Origin: Oidiodendron maius Zn
Lineage: Eukaryota > Ascomycota > Leotiomycetes > Myxotrichaceae
Length of the DNA: 64,000 nt
Direction: 5' to 3'
Assembly: GCA_000827325.1 (NCBI GenBank)
Contig: KN832875.1
Location: 186,001 to 250,000, forward strand
The notes beneath the pieces were generated by a model. That model was not told the DNA's origin. It made no database searches and saw nothing but the letters and a program-made list of their open reading frames with translations. Numbering within the stretch: the stretch's first letter is position 1; each line of letters begins with the position of its first letter. Positions 34,404-46,662 of this stretch are shown piece by piece. The translations under genes were made by a program, and so were the position numbers.

Positions 34404-35441
34404 TGTCGTGGAGGCGAGGGATGTGGTGATAGGAGTTGTGAGATTAGGAATAATGTTTGCGATCGTGATGGTGCTGGTTGTGGTCGCAGATGGACGAGTT
34501 GGAGGGAGCCTTGCGGGGATGGTCGACGGGCGAGGCAGGCGAATTGAGGAGCAGCGAAGCAGCGAGAGAGTAGAAGAGGAGAAGACGAGAGAGACGATGC
34601 GAAGCCCTTCTTTTATGAACCGTCGTCGTAGGCGGATGGTTCGGAGAACGGAGGGCGAGGGTGAATAATAGAAGAGGGTGGAAGGGCAGGCAGCCTTTCG
34701 ATGACCCTTTTTGTCAGCGGGCGGATGTCTGCTTGATCGAGGGGAGTCAGAGTTGCGCCGGCGGGCGGTGCGTTGCGTTTGCGTGGCAAGGCTCTGGGCT
34801 CTGGGGCGCTGGGGTTTGGCTGCTTATCGATTCCCTTAACTCCGAGCGCACAAGGCAGCCCAACGCCGACGTCAGAAGGGGGGTCGGAGTTAGGGGCGAT
34901 GCGAAATGCGAAAGGGAGAGAGGAGGAGGGAGGAAGTTGAGGTATTTGAGGTGGAGGGAGATGGAGATGGAAGAAGGAGGAGGAGGAGGAGGAGGTGGTG
35001 GTGGTGGTGGATGGATTGGATGGCTGATAATGGCTGGTTGCACTGATAGAGGGCGGCGATTGAGGGTATCAGGTGTCAGGTGTCTCGCGGCCTCCGTGTA
35101 TCAGCTGCGGTGGGGTCGCGGGGGGCCCAGCAGTCGATCCCGCTCGTGGCCGCCGCCGGGTCGTGTTGGGCGCGTGAATTGGTGGAGGCGTGGGCCGGCA
35201 GGGAATTGAATGAATTGGAGCGGTGGTGAGGTGGTGGTGAGGTGATGGGTAATTGAGGCTGGTCGGAGGCGATTGTCGATTTCTGGGCGAAGGGGAGGAG
35301 AGGGACGAGACGGAGAGCCACAGAAGAAATCTAATATATAGAATATGTGGGCTTCCCCCGAGGCAGCAGAGAGACAGCTCTCCCCTCGCTGTACACTCCA
35401 GGTAGACGTCGACCTGGCGTTGGGCGAGGCAGCCGACCTGA

Positions 35442-35470
35442 CAGGCTGGCTGGCTGGCTGGCTGGCTGGT
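35442..35470 (+). repeat. GGCT tetranucleotide microsatellite
   Basis: Six to seven perfect GGCT units in a row, then an interrupted unit (GGTT). It is likely length-variable between isolates. Confidence 0.8.
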
Positions 35471-35684
35471 TGGCTGACGGGAGTGAGTTTGATCGGGTTG
35501 TGAGGGTACTCACACGTTCCCTTGGGATGGTTGGCTGGTGGCGCCGGGAGACCGGGGGCTGGTGGGATGGAGGGATGGTGAGATGGTGGTATGGAGGTCG
35601 TAGGTTGGTGGTGGTCGCTGGTGCTGGCTGGTGGTTGCTAATGTTGCGCGTGTGATTTGATGCTGGAAGGGGGGGGGGGGGTGG

Positions 35685-35873
35685 NNNNNNNNNNNNNNNN
35701 NNNNNNNNNNNNNNNNNNNNNNNNNNNNNNNNNNNNNNNNNNNNNNNNNNNNNNNNNNNNNNNNNNNNNNNNNNNNNNNNNNNNNNNNNNNNNNNNNNNN
35801 NNNNNNNNNNNNNNNNNNNNNNNNNNNNNNNNNNNNNNNNNNNNNNNNNNNNNNNNNNNNNNNNNNNNNNNNN
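35685..35873. other. Assembly gap (189 N)
   Basis: Preceded by a run of 13 G (after AA) and followed by a GAGA-rich purine tract. The true length is unknown; the gap probably reflects failure to sequence G-rich low-complexity DNA. Confidence 0.99.
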
Positions 35874-37368
35874 AGATGAGGAGAGAGACGAGAGACGGAG
35901 AGACAGAAGATGAAATGAAGATAAAAAGAGTGGTAAAAGAAGAGAAGGGAAGAGGGAGAGACTGAGAAACTGAGAGACCAGACGACAAATGCTCAGGATC
36001 TCCTCCTCAATGCGGTGGGCATGCCAGCTAGTCAGCTCGTCGGGCATCTAGAATCCAGCTCGAGCTCCAACAAGCCAACAGCCAGCAGCCTCTCGATGAT
36101 GCGAAGAGAACAGAGAAGAGACGACAAGTCTCCTCTCTGCTCCACCCATCGGTGCATCATACATCTCGCATCTCCCCTCCCCTTCCACTCCCTTCTCATC
36201 TCATCTCGTCTCATCTCATGTCATCTCATCATCTCCCTTCTTCTTCTTCTTATTCTCCTTCTTCTTCCTCTTCGCCCTCTCCCCCCCCCTCCCCCCCCCT
36301 TCTCCATTGTGTCCCTCTCTCCCTCCCTCTCATCGCCCTCTCCTCCCCCCTTTCTGTCTCTCTAGCTGGTCGTCCGGTCGGGCAGGCGCACACATTCCAA
36401 TTCCTTCGCCGTCGTCAGTCATTGGATCATTGATCCATTGCCAGCCGGAGTGAGTCACGCGTGGCCGCCTGGGTGGGGGGTCGCCGCTGCCATTGACGCC
36501 CTCCTATTGGCCAATTCGCTCACAGGCTGAGACGTCGAGTCACATCCGGCGGCTAGTGGTGACGGCCTGGATGCCTGATGGTGCACCGGTCAAGACGCCT
36601 GATCCATCCCTGCGGCCCCTGCGCCCCGTGATTCCTCAATGGCGCTTTGGAATCATAGTCACGTGTACAATTATCTATGCCTGCCTCAATATGACCTCAT
36701 TATGCCTCAGGATGCAAACACGACCCAAAGTTGCTGCCTTATGAGATCTTTTAGCCTGACGAGGCATCTCGGAGCGATAAGAGCTTGAGCCGAGGTTAGA
36801 ACCCAGCTCCGGCGCGTCATCGCGCGCCGGCGGCGACGATATTCCGTACGACCTGGATCGAAGTAGAAATACTGAGACCAGAAGAGATGGCTTCAATGGC
36901 GCTCCAATGGGTCCCTTCGCGACAGAGTTTTCGTTGTCGTGGGCGTCTTGTCTCTCCAGCCAGTTCCCATCTCCCCAGCGCACACCTCCACCCCGCACCG
37001 CCTGATCGTGGGCAGTTCCTCTCTCCCGAGCCTGGTTATTATCGTCAAGCTCCCTTGTTCCCCACCTTCACAAGCCAGAATCCCGTCTTCTACCGCACTG
37101 CTCGTTCCATAGGCGAACATTGCTGCCACCAGAGAGCTCCTGTATCCTGACTGTGGCCTTAGTCACTCGGGAACTGCTATAAAATATATCTGCTTCTCCT
37201 CCTCCTCCTCATCTTCGTCACTTCTCCACTCCCTTGGCCCGAGCTTCCCCTCCACTGTCCATCTGATATATATTGCCTTCGATATTTCCCATCCATCTTT
37301 CTCCTCCGCCTGCGCTTACTCTCACCCTCCCGATACAGACACGCAGACACAAGGAACGCCTTCGCAGC

Positions 37369-39205
37369 ATGGCCACTACCGACGCCATCATCCAGGGCGT
37401 CTCTATCTCCGGGCCTATCGCTCACGCCCACCACAAGATCCTCACCCGCGACGCCGTTGCCTTTCTTGCCCTCCTGCATCGCTCCTTCAATGCCACCCGC
37501 AAGGACTTGCTCCAACGCCGCGCCCTGCGCCAGGCCGAGCTTGACCGCGGCGAGCTGCCCGATTTCCTGCCCGAGACCAAACACATCCGCGAGAACGATG
37601 CTTGGCGGGGGGCCAAGCCCGCCCCGGGCCTGATAGATCGCCGCGTCGAGATCACCGGCCCCACGGACCGCAAGATGGTGGTGAACGCGCTGAATGCGGA
37701 CGTCTGGACGTATATGGCTGATTTGGAAGGTGAGTGTTGATATCTCTCCACAAGATGGTGCATTGGGACGAGAATGGATGGACCAGAGACCACGGAACAG
37801 ACAGACGGAACACGGCTAACCCTCCTCCAGATTCAAGCGCGCCGACCTGGGACAACATGATCAATGGCCAGGTCAACCTCTACGACGCCATCCGCCGGCA
37901 GGTTGACTTCAAGCAGGGCGCCAAGGAGTACAAGCTGCGGACCGACCGCACGCTGCCCACGCTCATCCTGCGGCCGCGTGGTTGGCACCTGGACGAAAAG
38001 CACTTCACTGTCGACGGCGAGCCCATCTCCGGCAGCCTGTTCGACTTCGGTCTGTACTTCTGGCACAACGCCAAGGAGCTGATCGCGAGTGGCTTCGGCC
38101 CCTACTTCTACCTGCCCAAGATGGAGTCCCATCTGGAGGCGCGCCTGTGGAACGACGTCTTCAACTTGGCCCAGGACATACTGGCCATCCCGCGAGGCAC
38201 CATCCGCGGCACCGTGCTGATCGAGACCATCCTCGCCGCCTTCGAGATGGACGAGATCATCTACGAACTGCGCGACCACTCGTCCGGCCTCAATTGTGGC
38301 CGTTGGGACTACATCTTCAGCGTCATCAAGAAGTTCCGCCAGAACCCCAACTTCGTGCTGCCTGACCGTTCCGCCGTCACCATGACCGTACCTTTCATGG
38401 ACGCCTACGTCAAGCTGCTCATCCAAACCTGCCACCGCCGCCAGGTCCACGCCATGGGCGGTATGGCCGCCCAGATCCCCATCAAGGATGACAAGGCCGC
38501 CAATGACCGCGCCATGCAGGGCGTCTATGCCGACAAGCTGCGCGAGGTCACCGCCGGCCACGACGGCACCTGGGTCGCCCACCCGGCGCTCGCCTCCATC
38601 GCGACTGAGGTCTTCAACAAGCACATGCCCACACCCAACCAGATGTTCGTGCGCCGCGAAGACGTCAACATCACCCGCAACGACCTCCTGAACATGAACG
38701 TCCCCGGCAAGATCACCGAGGACGGCATCCGCAAGAACCTCAACATCGGCATCGGCTACATGGAGGGCTGGCTCCGCGGCGTCGGCTGCGTCCCCATCAA
38801 CTACCTCATGGAGGACGCCGCCACCGCCGAGGTCTCCCGCTCCCAGCTCTGGCAGTGGGTCCGTCACGGCGTCTCCACCGCCGAGGGCCGCCGCGTCGAC
38901 AAGGCCTACGCCCTCAAACTCCTGACTGAGCAGGCCCAGGAGCTCGCGGCGAAGGGCGCCAAGGGGAACAAGTACCACCTGGCAGCACAGTACTTCGCCG
39001 GCCAGGTCACTGGTGAGCACTATGCCGACTTCCTGACCACGTAAGTTTCTCCTTGTCTTATGTCTCCCCCTTCCACTCCTCTTACCCCTCTTCCATCCCC
39101 TTTCGTACCACTTCTAAGCAACCACTAACGCTTTCTCCCTGCTACAGCCTCCTCTACAACGAAATCACCAACGTCGGCAGCCCCGCCTCTGCCTCGAAAC
39201 TATAA
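37369..39205 (+). CDS. Malate synthase, peroxisomal, three exons
   Basis: Condenses glyoxylate and acetyl-CoA to malate, the second glyoxylate-cycle step. Exons 37369-37729, 37831-39040 and 39148-39205 (introns 101 and 107 nt) give 542 residues. Family marks: [36 protein letters not shown] rebuilt across intron 1, the active-site region [54 protein letters not shown] with metal-binding Glu, [11 protein letters not shown] and [14 protein letters not shown]. The protein ends ASKL, and the last three residues SKL are a type-1 peroxisomal signal, created only after splicing of the last intron. The frame is open upstream to 37273, but the first family-like Met is at 37369 after the CT-rich leader. 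A long antisense frame over exon 2 is a codon-bias artefact. Confidence 0.95.
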
Positions 39206-40309
39206 GGCACGCGGCTGCCAAAATCTGACAAATCAAAACTTATGCAATCAATCCAAATCCGGCGTCCTCTTTTCTCCAATCCTATCATTTTTGCCCTTCC
39301 TGTATGTCGGTTTATGTGTAAAGTAGGGTGCAGTACAGGAGGCATAGGATACGATAGGATATGAAATGTGAATTCGAAGCAAAGGAAAGCAGCGGTTCTC
39401 TATTTTTATTCAACGCTGAACGCCATGAGATTGTGTCTGCTGACATGAGGCACAGGGGATGGGATAACTCAGGATAATAAAAATGAAATGAATTAAATTA
39501 AATTGATATTGACTAACATATGCACCTGTTTGAACTTGGAGATGGAGTTGATTGATGATATGATGTGCTGGGCACGCTCCTCGAGGTCCAAAAAGCCTAA
39601 TTTTTTCCCTTCTTGTTGTATTAAAGAACAAATTGAATGATTTATTTCATCAATCCAGCGCAAATTTCAAGATTAGGCGAACACCACCGCCCAAGCCCCT
39701 ACGCGATTTCCTTTTCCGAGTGCCCAAAATTGTGTTTCATGTCCCGGCCAGATTTTAACGCTTACGGAAATTGTCTTTACAGAGTTGAATCCCCACACCG
39801 CGGCCCCTGGGATATATAAGCGAGCATGACCCCTCGCTTCACTCTCAGGGGAAGGAGTTATTAGGGAAGATACAAATAGGGAACAGAAAATGCAGGTGTG
39901 ATGGATGTAAGCGCGAGAGGGGAGAAGAGGATGCTTTATTGATTGAGAGAATCTTACTAGCTAGCTAAAATACAGTTATGTAGTACTCCTATTTATCTTG
40001 CCCTTGGGAAAATACTGAAATGTCGGGTGCCTAAGGGTGCACAGTGAGACGGTCGATTAGTAAATGGGGGACAGCGGAATGTTGGAATCTTGAAAGGACC
40101 TCGTTAGTAGGTCACTGGAGGTTCGTATTATTAGAGTATATTCAATCTGGAAAGTAAGAAGAGAACTGAACGCAACCCCTCCCTGAAAATGGGACCCACC
40201 CCTTTTTTACATCAACAGCTCGCTAATATATAGCCCCTGACTCGAGCCATATAAGAGCCAGTGACCTCCCCATGACCCTCCGTCCAGTCACTTGACATCT
40301 AGTCACAGA
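39206..40309. other. Malate synthase 3' region
   Basis: 1.1 kb after the stop with no recognised gene. It runs from the untranslated 3' end into ordinary AT-leaning sequence. Confidence 0.3.
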
Positions 40310-40790
40310 AGCTTAATATTAATATCTTATATAGTATTATTAAGCCGAGAGTATCACCTCCATTAAGGGTCCTTATTTCCTAGAGCAACAATGATTTCCT
40401 AACACATTATACTAGGACAGGAGCGGTCTAGTCTGCTAGGACCTCTATACTTGTATTATTACTATGAGGATATTAGTGTACGATACCTTCCCTATAGCTA
40501 GCTAGTCTACTAGCCCCCGTACAATCTTAATTAGTCTCTCGAGCTAAGCCTTGATTATACGGATATCTTTAGTTTTAGGGACAGGGGTTAGATATATTCC
40601 CATTAGAGCCTACACTACCTAGAGGGTAGTCTCGTTGATGCGTTTCTATACATCTTACAGTCTTAGAGGCAATCTACCTCTCGTGCGAACGATTCTACTG
40701 TCATAGTAGTATCTTAAAGATAGTCTTTAGCTATGGGCTAAGGCGTGTTGCCAGGTGACGCGCCACGCGGTTATACTGGCCACTATCCCT
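40310..40790. repeat. AT/TpA-rich island, probable decayed repeat
   Basis: Begins with an imperfect palindrome (CTTAATATT... to ...ATTATTAAG, about 40312-40344) and is rich in CTA/TAG triplets much like the copia element, then ends where GC returns near 40740-40770 (CAGGTGACGCGCCACGCGG). No domain can be read on either strand. It looks like a RIP-mutated fragment of an unidentified repeat. Confidence 0.4.
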
Positions 40791-41646
40791 GAAACTAGGT
40801 GTTAGTATGCTCCAGAGGCTTAAAAGGGTCAGAGACCGTCTTTGAAAGGAGTATTTGAGTGTAGAAAGGTATTTTTTCTTGATTTTTAGCTGAATTCTCG
40901 AAAGGAGATCTTGTTTTTGATACTTGGCAAAAAGTGGGAGCAGAGGTTATTTTACTGGAGTAAGGAGAGCTGCGGGACAATGAAGGAATTATAATTTATA
41001 CGCGAGTAGAGGGGCCTTGATGAGCAGCGTCTTATATTGCGAGTGAGAATGTTGGGAGGGATTTTTGATAAAAGTTGTTGGAGATTACCTTACTCAGGTA
41101 GAGGAGATGTCCACGTGCGATAGAGACAGGACTGGAGGTCGACTGGAACATTTTGGCACTTTGTCTATGCTCGTCTCATCTATTGAATTCTATCTCATCT
41201 ACAACAGTAGTTTTGGGTATCTAGTATACAAGTATCAATGCATATGTGCTCGCCAGCTTAGATATAATGTCCACAAAGGTAATCCTAAATGCGCCTTCGC
41301 TCCGTTGCAAAAGTTTGCATGCATAATTCTCGTGTATTATATTGTAAGAACGTGAAACAGTTTCACTCATTATCATTAGGAGGTAGGTGGGGGGATGGTT
41401 CGTTTCCCGATATTGTAGATTTATTTGGTTCGTTTCTCGCTTCGTTGAAATCCGTCTCGAGGTGTATATGGTATGTGAGCAGCTCGTCCTTGGAGAGATG
41501 GAATTCCGGAGCGAGGTCTTTTGGGATGAGAGAAGACGGTTGGTTTTGGGGGCTTTATGAATTTTGTCTTCATGACATGGCGTTTAGAAAGAGCTTCGTG
41601 TGTCCTAACGCCAATCTCAATGGCGTGAAGGCTCCCTTGCTTTATC
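40791..41646. other. Intergenic before the Crh gene
   Basis: Small frames at 41065-41666 have no recognisable domain, signal peptide or splice support. I treat the stretch as non-coding, downstream of the Crh gene. Confidence 0.3.
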
Positions 41647-42907
41647 TCAGTGCAAGACGCGTATAATTGTGGTAAGGAGCGTTAGGACTAGGAGACCACA
41701 GAGAAGTAGAGGGCTGGGTTCGAGAGAATCTGTGAGGGCATGTTAGTAGGACGTAACGAGAGACAGCGCGTGTGCGAAAGGGAATACATACTGGAAGCCG
41801 CCGAATTTGCTGGGACCACCTTCCCGGACGCGTTGATAACCCACCCGCTGGGTACTCCCGCAGCCGATGTGTAGGCCGGCGTCCCGGTTGTCAGCGTGGT
41901 CGGGTCAGCGACCCACGGCCAGCCAGTCTCGCCCGCCGTTGAGTCCTTTGGGGTGCCTCCAAATGCTGGGGGAATCGTAGGAGACGCTGAAGTCACGGCC
42001 GGGACATCAGCAGTGGCTATCGTTGTTGCAGCGCCGCCCAAGTTGCCGTTTATCGTGCCCCCAACCGCCTGGATCGATTCCCACGTCCCTGATGTATCTC
42101 CGTACTTGTATTGCGTGCCAGTAGAGTAGTCAGTTACAGAGAGTGATTGGACTACCATGGTGAAAGGACCATCGGCGTAGTTAGTCGGTCCACGCGCCCA
42201 CTGGATGGTCCCTGGGGCGTTCGAAGGGTCGCCTCCGGACCAGGCTCCAAACTTAATCTGCATTGGCGTTTGGGGGTACTGGTCCGCATCGGCCGTTGCG
42301 GGGGTGAGCACCCGGACGATAGAGTTTCCCACGGACCACGTAATTTGCTCACTGGTCCATTCGACTGTGTACGTGACGAACTCGCCTTGGTTGTTCGGTG
42401 CCGGATTGAACGCGCCTCGATTGTAGGTAGTAACTTGGCCCTTGCCAAAGTAATTTGTCTGAACTTCTGTCGAGTCGGCCCCCAACCACTCCATATCGAT
42501 CTCATCGAGGTCGTCCGATTGTAGGACCAGCGTACTCACGATTCCTGCCCCAGGTGCTGCCTTCATGGTGATTTCGACCTTGCCAAACATAATGTAGAAG
42601 AGACTCGTAAGTTGTGGCGCGTCACCTGACTTGGCCACGGTGAAGGACACGCCGTTCGAGTCGTATGTGGGATTGCCAGAAGTGGTAAAGGAATTGACTG
42701 AGCCTTGTGTAAAGTCGACACTAATGGCCCTTCCAAGGGCTGTATCTGCAGGGCATGAAGCTATATGGTGGTAAGAAGAGTGCGTCTAATTGCTCTGGAT
42801 AGGGACTTACTTGATTGGAGGGGATTACAGGATGTGTAAGTCTGTGCTGATGCTAATCCGCAGTACAGCAATGCTACTGTGCTTTTGAAGACGAATCCTC
42901 GAAACAT
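41647..42907 (-). CDS. Crh-type cell-wall transglycosidase (GH16), GPI-anchored
   Basis: Links chitin to beta-glucan at the cell wall. Exons 42907-42811, 42760-41792 and 41729-41647 (introns 50 and 62 nt) give 382 residues. Signal peptide MFRGFVFKSTVALLYCGLASA; mature start with a Cys pair (TSCNPL and SCPADTALG); GH16 catalytic motif DEIDMEWLG with the nucleophile and acid/base Glu; WSVGNSIVRVL and MQIKFGAWSGGDP are Crh marks. The third exon gives a hydrophobic end (SPLLLCGLLVLTLLTTIIRVLH) that suits GPI attachment near the preceding Asn/Ser-rich stretch. Reading through instead of splicing gives a tail with no GPI-like segment. No chitin-binding domain is seen. Confidence 0.9.
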
Positions 42908-43518
42908 GGTGCTGAATGCAGATGTTCTCAGCAGAAGAAAGATGCCCAACACAAAGAAGAACGGTATGCAGCTGCGAACCACGCTGTCTCCCAGAATGCA
43001 ATGCAGGATGGAACGACAAGAAAAATGAAGAGATGAGCTTGGGCGACAAACAGGTGCGAGAATATTTATGGTAGTGAAGTTGTTTCGTGGATCGGAAATC
43101 GGTGCGTTGGGCAGCAGAGAATTTTATTGAAAGCTGCAGGAGATTTGCTGTCCTGACCCGCCACCGTCAACGTCAGCGCAACCGGGGCCAATTGACCAGT
43201 CTCCTCGACCAGTGTGAGATAATATTTGCTTGGAGGAGGCCGGGAGTGGAGTAGAGAACTCGTGTTGCCGCGTGGAAATTGAGGAGGCTGAACTTCGCGA
43301 GGCCGAGGGGCGAGGCTGGCAAAAGGTGGGTATGCTTACATAATTGAATTAATGACTGGAGCATGGTATTTATGCCTGAGGCCTCACATCAGATATGGAA
43401 ATAAATGTCGTTTGGGAAGCCAACATCTCTAACGCAGCTACGCTCAGGCTGTTGCAAATTCTCGGTACAGCTAATCTTCTCTGGGGCAGTACGGATGTCT
43501 GCCAAGCAGTTCTGGACC
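42908..43518. promoter_or_regulatory. Divergent region between Crh and Pus4 genes
   Basis: 611 bp between oppositely directed starts. The Crh side has TATTTATGG near 43060-43070. No other gene or repeat recognised. Confidence 0.3.
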
Positions 43519-44820
43519 ATGACGAAAGGGAAAATTATGGAGGGCGTCTTTGGTAGATATCCCTTGCAAAGCATAGAGCAGAGTTAATTAGTACTAGCCG
43601 TCAACAAACCGCCCATGATATCTTCTGCACAAGTGCTGCGCGATCTCCAGAAACACTTTAACCCTTCTAAACTCTTTGCCCCTTGGCTTTCAGCTGAGAG
43701 GTCTATTCGCGACCGGGAGTCCCACAATCAGCGAAAGAGACGGAGAGAAAAGAATATACAGGTTAAGATTGGTCATGGCGGAACGTTAGATCCTCTGGCG
43801 ACTGGTGTATTGATTACTGGTGTTGGGAAGGGGACGAAAGCACTACAGCGGTTTTTGCTCTGCACCAAGACATATGAAGCAGTGGTTCTCTTTGGCACAA
43901 GTACCGATAGCTACGACCGATTGGGCAAGGTTATCAAATCTGCACCTTACAAACACGTCACGAAGCAAGCGGTAGAAGAAGCTTTAGGCCAATTTAGAGG
44001 GAAGTTTATGCAACTGCCACCATTATTCTCAGCGTTAAAAATGAACGGGAAACCATTATACGAATACGCACGGGAGGGCAAGGAGATACCAAGAGAGATT
44101 GAGCGGAGAGAGGTGGAGGTTTTGAATCTTGAACTAGTCGAGTGGATGGAAGGAGGAACTCATCCTCATAAGGCACCAGAAGAGCATGCGGGTTATGCGG
44201 AGATCAATGTCGCTCAGAAGTTATGGAAGCAAGAAGGTACATTACCGGCAGGTTTGCCCGATGAGAAGGAGAGTAAAGAAGACCTGGAGAGCAAGAAGCG
44301 AAAGTCTAGCTACGACCAAGATGATTTGGTTACTGACTTGCCAAGTCCAAAACACAGAAAACTGTCACCTCCGGAGGAACCCATAATGTCAGGTGGCTTG
44401 TCGCCAGACGCGAATACTAGTCGTGCGGTCGAAGAAGTCCTATCTTCTGCTATGAACTGCCCGCCAGCAGCAAAACTCCGCATGACTGTGACGTCTGGCT
44501 TCTACGTACGCTCTCTGTGCCACGATCTTGGTGCTGCGGTGGGATCCGCCGCACTAATGGCAGAGCTGGAGAGAACACAGCAAGGACAGTTCGAAATCGG
44601 AAAGAATGTCCTTGAGTATAGCGATCTAGAGAGAAGCGAGAGTGTGTGGGGACCAAAGGTTGAGGCTATGCTTGATGATTGGTATGAGAAAGAGAAATCT
44701 CAAGATACCTTGGTGACAACTGCTACTGATAATAGTCCGAAGATAGAGCAAGGTCCTAGTAGGACTAATACTACTGAGACGCCTAGTATTGTAAACAACA
44801 AAGACACAAGCGATAGCTAG
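43519..44820 (+). CDS. PUS4: tRNA pseudouridine-55 synthase (Pus4/TruB), two exons
   Basis: Isomerises U55 in the T-loop of tRNAs in nucleus/cytosol and mitochondria. Exons 43519-43552 and 43598-44820 (45-nt intron) give 418 residues. The first exon supplies MTKGKIMEGVF and splicing restores FAVNKPPMISSAQVL, the conserved TruB N-terminus. The catalytic Asp is in HGGTLDPLATGVL near residue 70; GTSTDSYDRLGKV, QLPPLFSALKMNGKPLYEYAREG and VTSGFYVRSLCHDLG are further core motifs. An acidic/basic insert of about 100 residues (ESKEDLESKKRK...) interrupts the core, as in other fungal Pus4. The initiator could be the later ATG at 43537. Exon 1 is short (34 nt) but required. Confidence 0.9.
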
Positions 44821-44993
44821 AAGAAATAAAATCCCCGCTTGCTGATAGACTCTCTATTTTAGTTTTTGATAGCCTTTGCTTAAAGTAGTAAGATATGTCC
44901 TACAGAGCAGTATATTCTATTGCAATATGCCGTACTAACCAGAGACGCCATTTAATACACATCAAAGATGTAAAGGGTAAAGTACACTTAAAT

Positions 44994-46662
44994 TTACCGG
45001 CCGAAATACTTCTTCTCGAAGTACCTTAATGGGATGAATGCCACCGCAGCAAAGGCAAATGCCAACTCAAACCCAACATCCCCACCATACTGCGTTCCGC
45101 AAAGCTTCCCAATTGGGCCTGTGAACCAGACCTGGGCCATGCCCAAGACGGCACCCATGATGCCGAAGCAGAATGCAACGATGGCTGCAATTCCAGGAGG
45201 GAGTTTCTCGCTTTCCAGATATATCTCGGGCTGATAGCCTGAGAAGCCGCGCTTAAAGAAGATGTGCTCAGAGATAGAGATACCCTCATAGATGGCCAGC
45301 CAATATGCGATGAGCAGCATGAAGTCTTCAAGAACATTGGCAAAGTGGCCGTAGCCAGGGATGGCGACGGCGCAGTATATGACGGTGCCAACAAAAGTCC
45401 AGACGAAGCGAGGCACCCGTTGCGTCGCCCGCGCCAGAACCTGCAGAGACAGGGAGACGGAGTATATATTGGGGCAGTTATTTGCGATGATTGAGAGCGC
45501 CAGTATGACGAGGCAGAACTCACCGAAGCGGCCCAGAGGTGGCACGAGGACGGTAGCCAGCAAACCGCCGATACCCGAAGAGTTGTAGCCATCAATATAA
45601 ACGTTCTCGCCGTCGTTGGCGGCCATAGCAGTGGCAACTGCAGCGCCGAGCATCTCGGTGAAGAGCAGTGGAAAAGCGAGGCCAGCAAATGTCCAGAGGA
45701 AGATGGAGAGGCGAGAGCGGCCAGCTGGCTGGTACACGGTATAGTCCGCAGCGTAGGAGGTCCATCCGGTGCCAAATCCAAAGACGGAAGCGGCGAAGGA
45801 GAGGGCAGCGCCTGCCTCAGACTTTCCTACACCCATTGCAATGTTTTCGAACTTGCCAGAGTGCACAAACTCGCCGAGGACAATGAGGAAGATGATGAAG
45901 CATGGAATCCACGAATATCGCTCGTATGTGTGCACTACCTTGTATCCAAAAAGGGTGATAAGGAAGGTCGCCGCTGCAATAACGATGATGCCGGCCCAGC
46001 CTGGCACGTTGCTATTAACAGCATTGAGAAGCTGGGCGCCAACAATGACATTGACTGCGGACCAGCCAAGACAGGCGATAACATTAAATACGGCAACTTT
46101 GGAGAGTCAGATGCCGGAAACGGAACTCCTTTCGAAAGCACTCACTAATTTTCACACCATACCACCCAAAGAAGAAACGAGACAGCACGATTTGTCTGAG
46201 TCCAAAACGAGGTCCAAAAGTTGAGAAGAAGCACACGGGCGTGATGGCTATGAGGTTGATGAAAAAGATGATCAAAATCGTATCAACGAAGCCGAGATAA
46301 AATATCGGGTAGGCAAGGGCGCCGATAGCAAAGGAGGAGACGACCATGTTGGCCGAGAGCCACTGCGCATATTGTCAACATCAATTCGCCAGTCTACCAA
46401 CGGCAGAAGCTCATACCATTGTGCCAATCTGGGACATGCCGGCATTCGAACGCTCGTCGCTCGGCACTCGCTCGATGCCCCGCGCCTCGACGCCGAAGCG
46501 ATTCGCGAATCTCTGCAGCCGTGCAAAATAGGAATCACCGATGATCAATGCCTCGCCGCGGATTGCGCCCTCGTCTCCTATGTACTCAGCGCTGTCGGTC
46601 TCGTGGGCGAAGGCCGGGTTGGCGGCTTTGGCCTCGACATCATAGTCCACCTTTTCCGACAT
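44994..46662 (-). CDS. Purine-cytosine permease (NCS1 family), three exons
   Basis: Plasma-membrane proton symporter for cytosine and purines (Fcy2/FcyB group). Exons 46662-46417, 46362-46146 and 46096-44994 (introns 54 and 49 nt) give 521 residues. N-terminal cytosolic tail MSEKVDYDVEAK leads to IERVPSDERSN and TMWLSANMVVSSFAIGALA, the start of the transmembrane core. Core marks include FGLRQIVLSRFFFGWYG, NVIACLGWSAVNVIVGAQLL rebuilt across intron 2, and FGTGWTSYAADYTVYQP, which holds residues implicated in substrate binding in this family. Twelve spans fit the length. It converges with PUS4 at 173 bp. Its substrates would enter salvage through enzymes such as UPRT near 2 kb. Confidence 0.92.

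Larger units (their letters stand above)
34404..37368. promoter_or_regulatory. Long divergent intergenic region with strand-skewed simple repeats
   Basis: Almost 3 kb between the SWIRM gene and malate synthase. It contains GGA and GGT trinucleotide runs (about 34974-35010), GGCT tetranucleotides (about 35442-35470), a G-run next to an assembly gap, a purine-rich stretch, then TCTCA repeats and poly-CT (36190-36360). For malate synthase, a TATA-like TATAAAATATATC at 37181-37193 and the CT-rich block 37193-37260 are well placed, with an ATG at 37369. No coding sequence is recognised. Long regulatory regions are usual for glyoxylate-cycle genes but the specific sites are not identified. Confidence 0.45.

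Noticed and set aside
35442-35470. GGCT repeats as a possible repeat array
   Set aside because: A plain tetranucleotide microsatellite with no spacers; CRISPR arrays are not expected in fungal nuclear DNA.
35331-36047. Open frames spanning the N gap
   Set aside because: They exist only because undefined bases contain no stop; the rest is simple-repeat translation.
37273-37368. Upstream in-frame extension of malate synthase
   Set aside because: The extra residues are Pro/Leu-rich translation of the CT-tract leader; family sequence begins at the ATG at 37369.
37833-39020. A 395-residue open frame antisense to malate synthase
   Set aside because: It mirrors the GC-rich third positions of the malate synthase codons, has no family motif, and runs through conserved catalytic sequence on the other strand.
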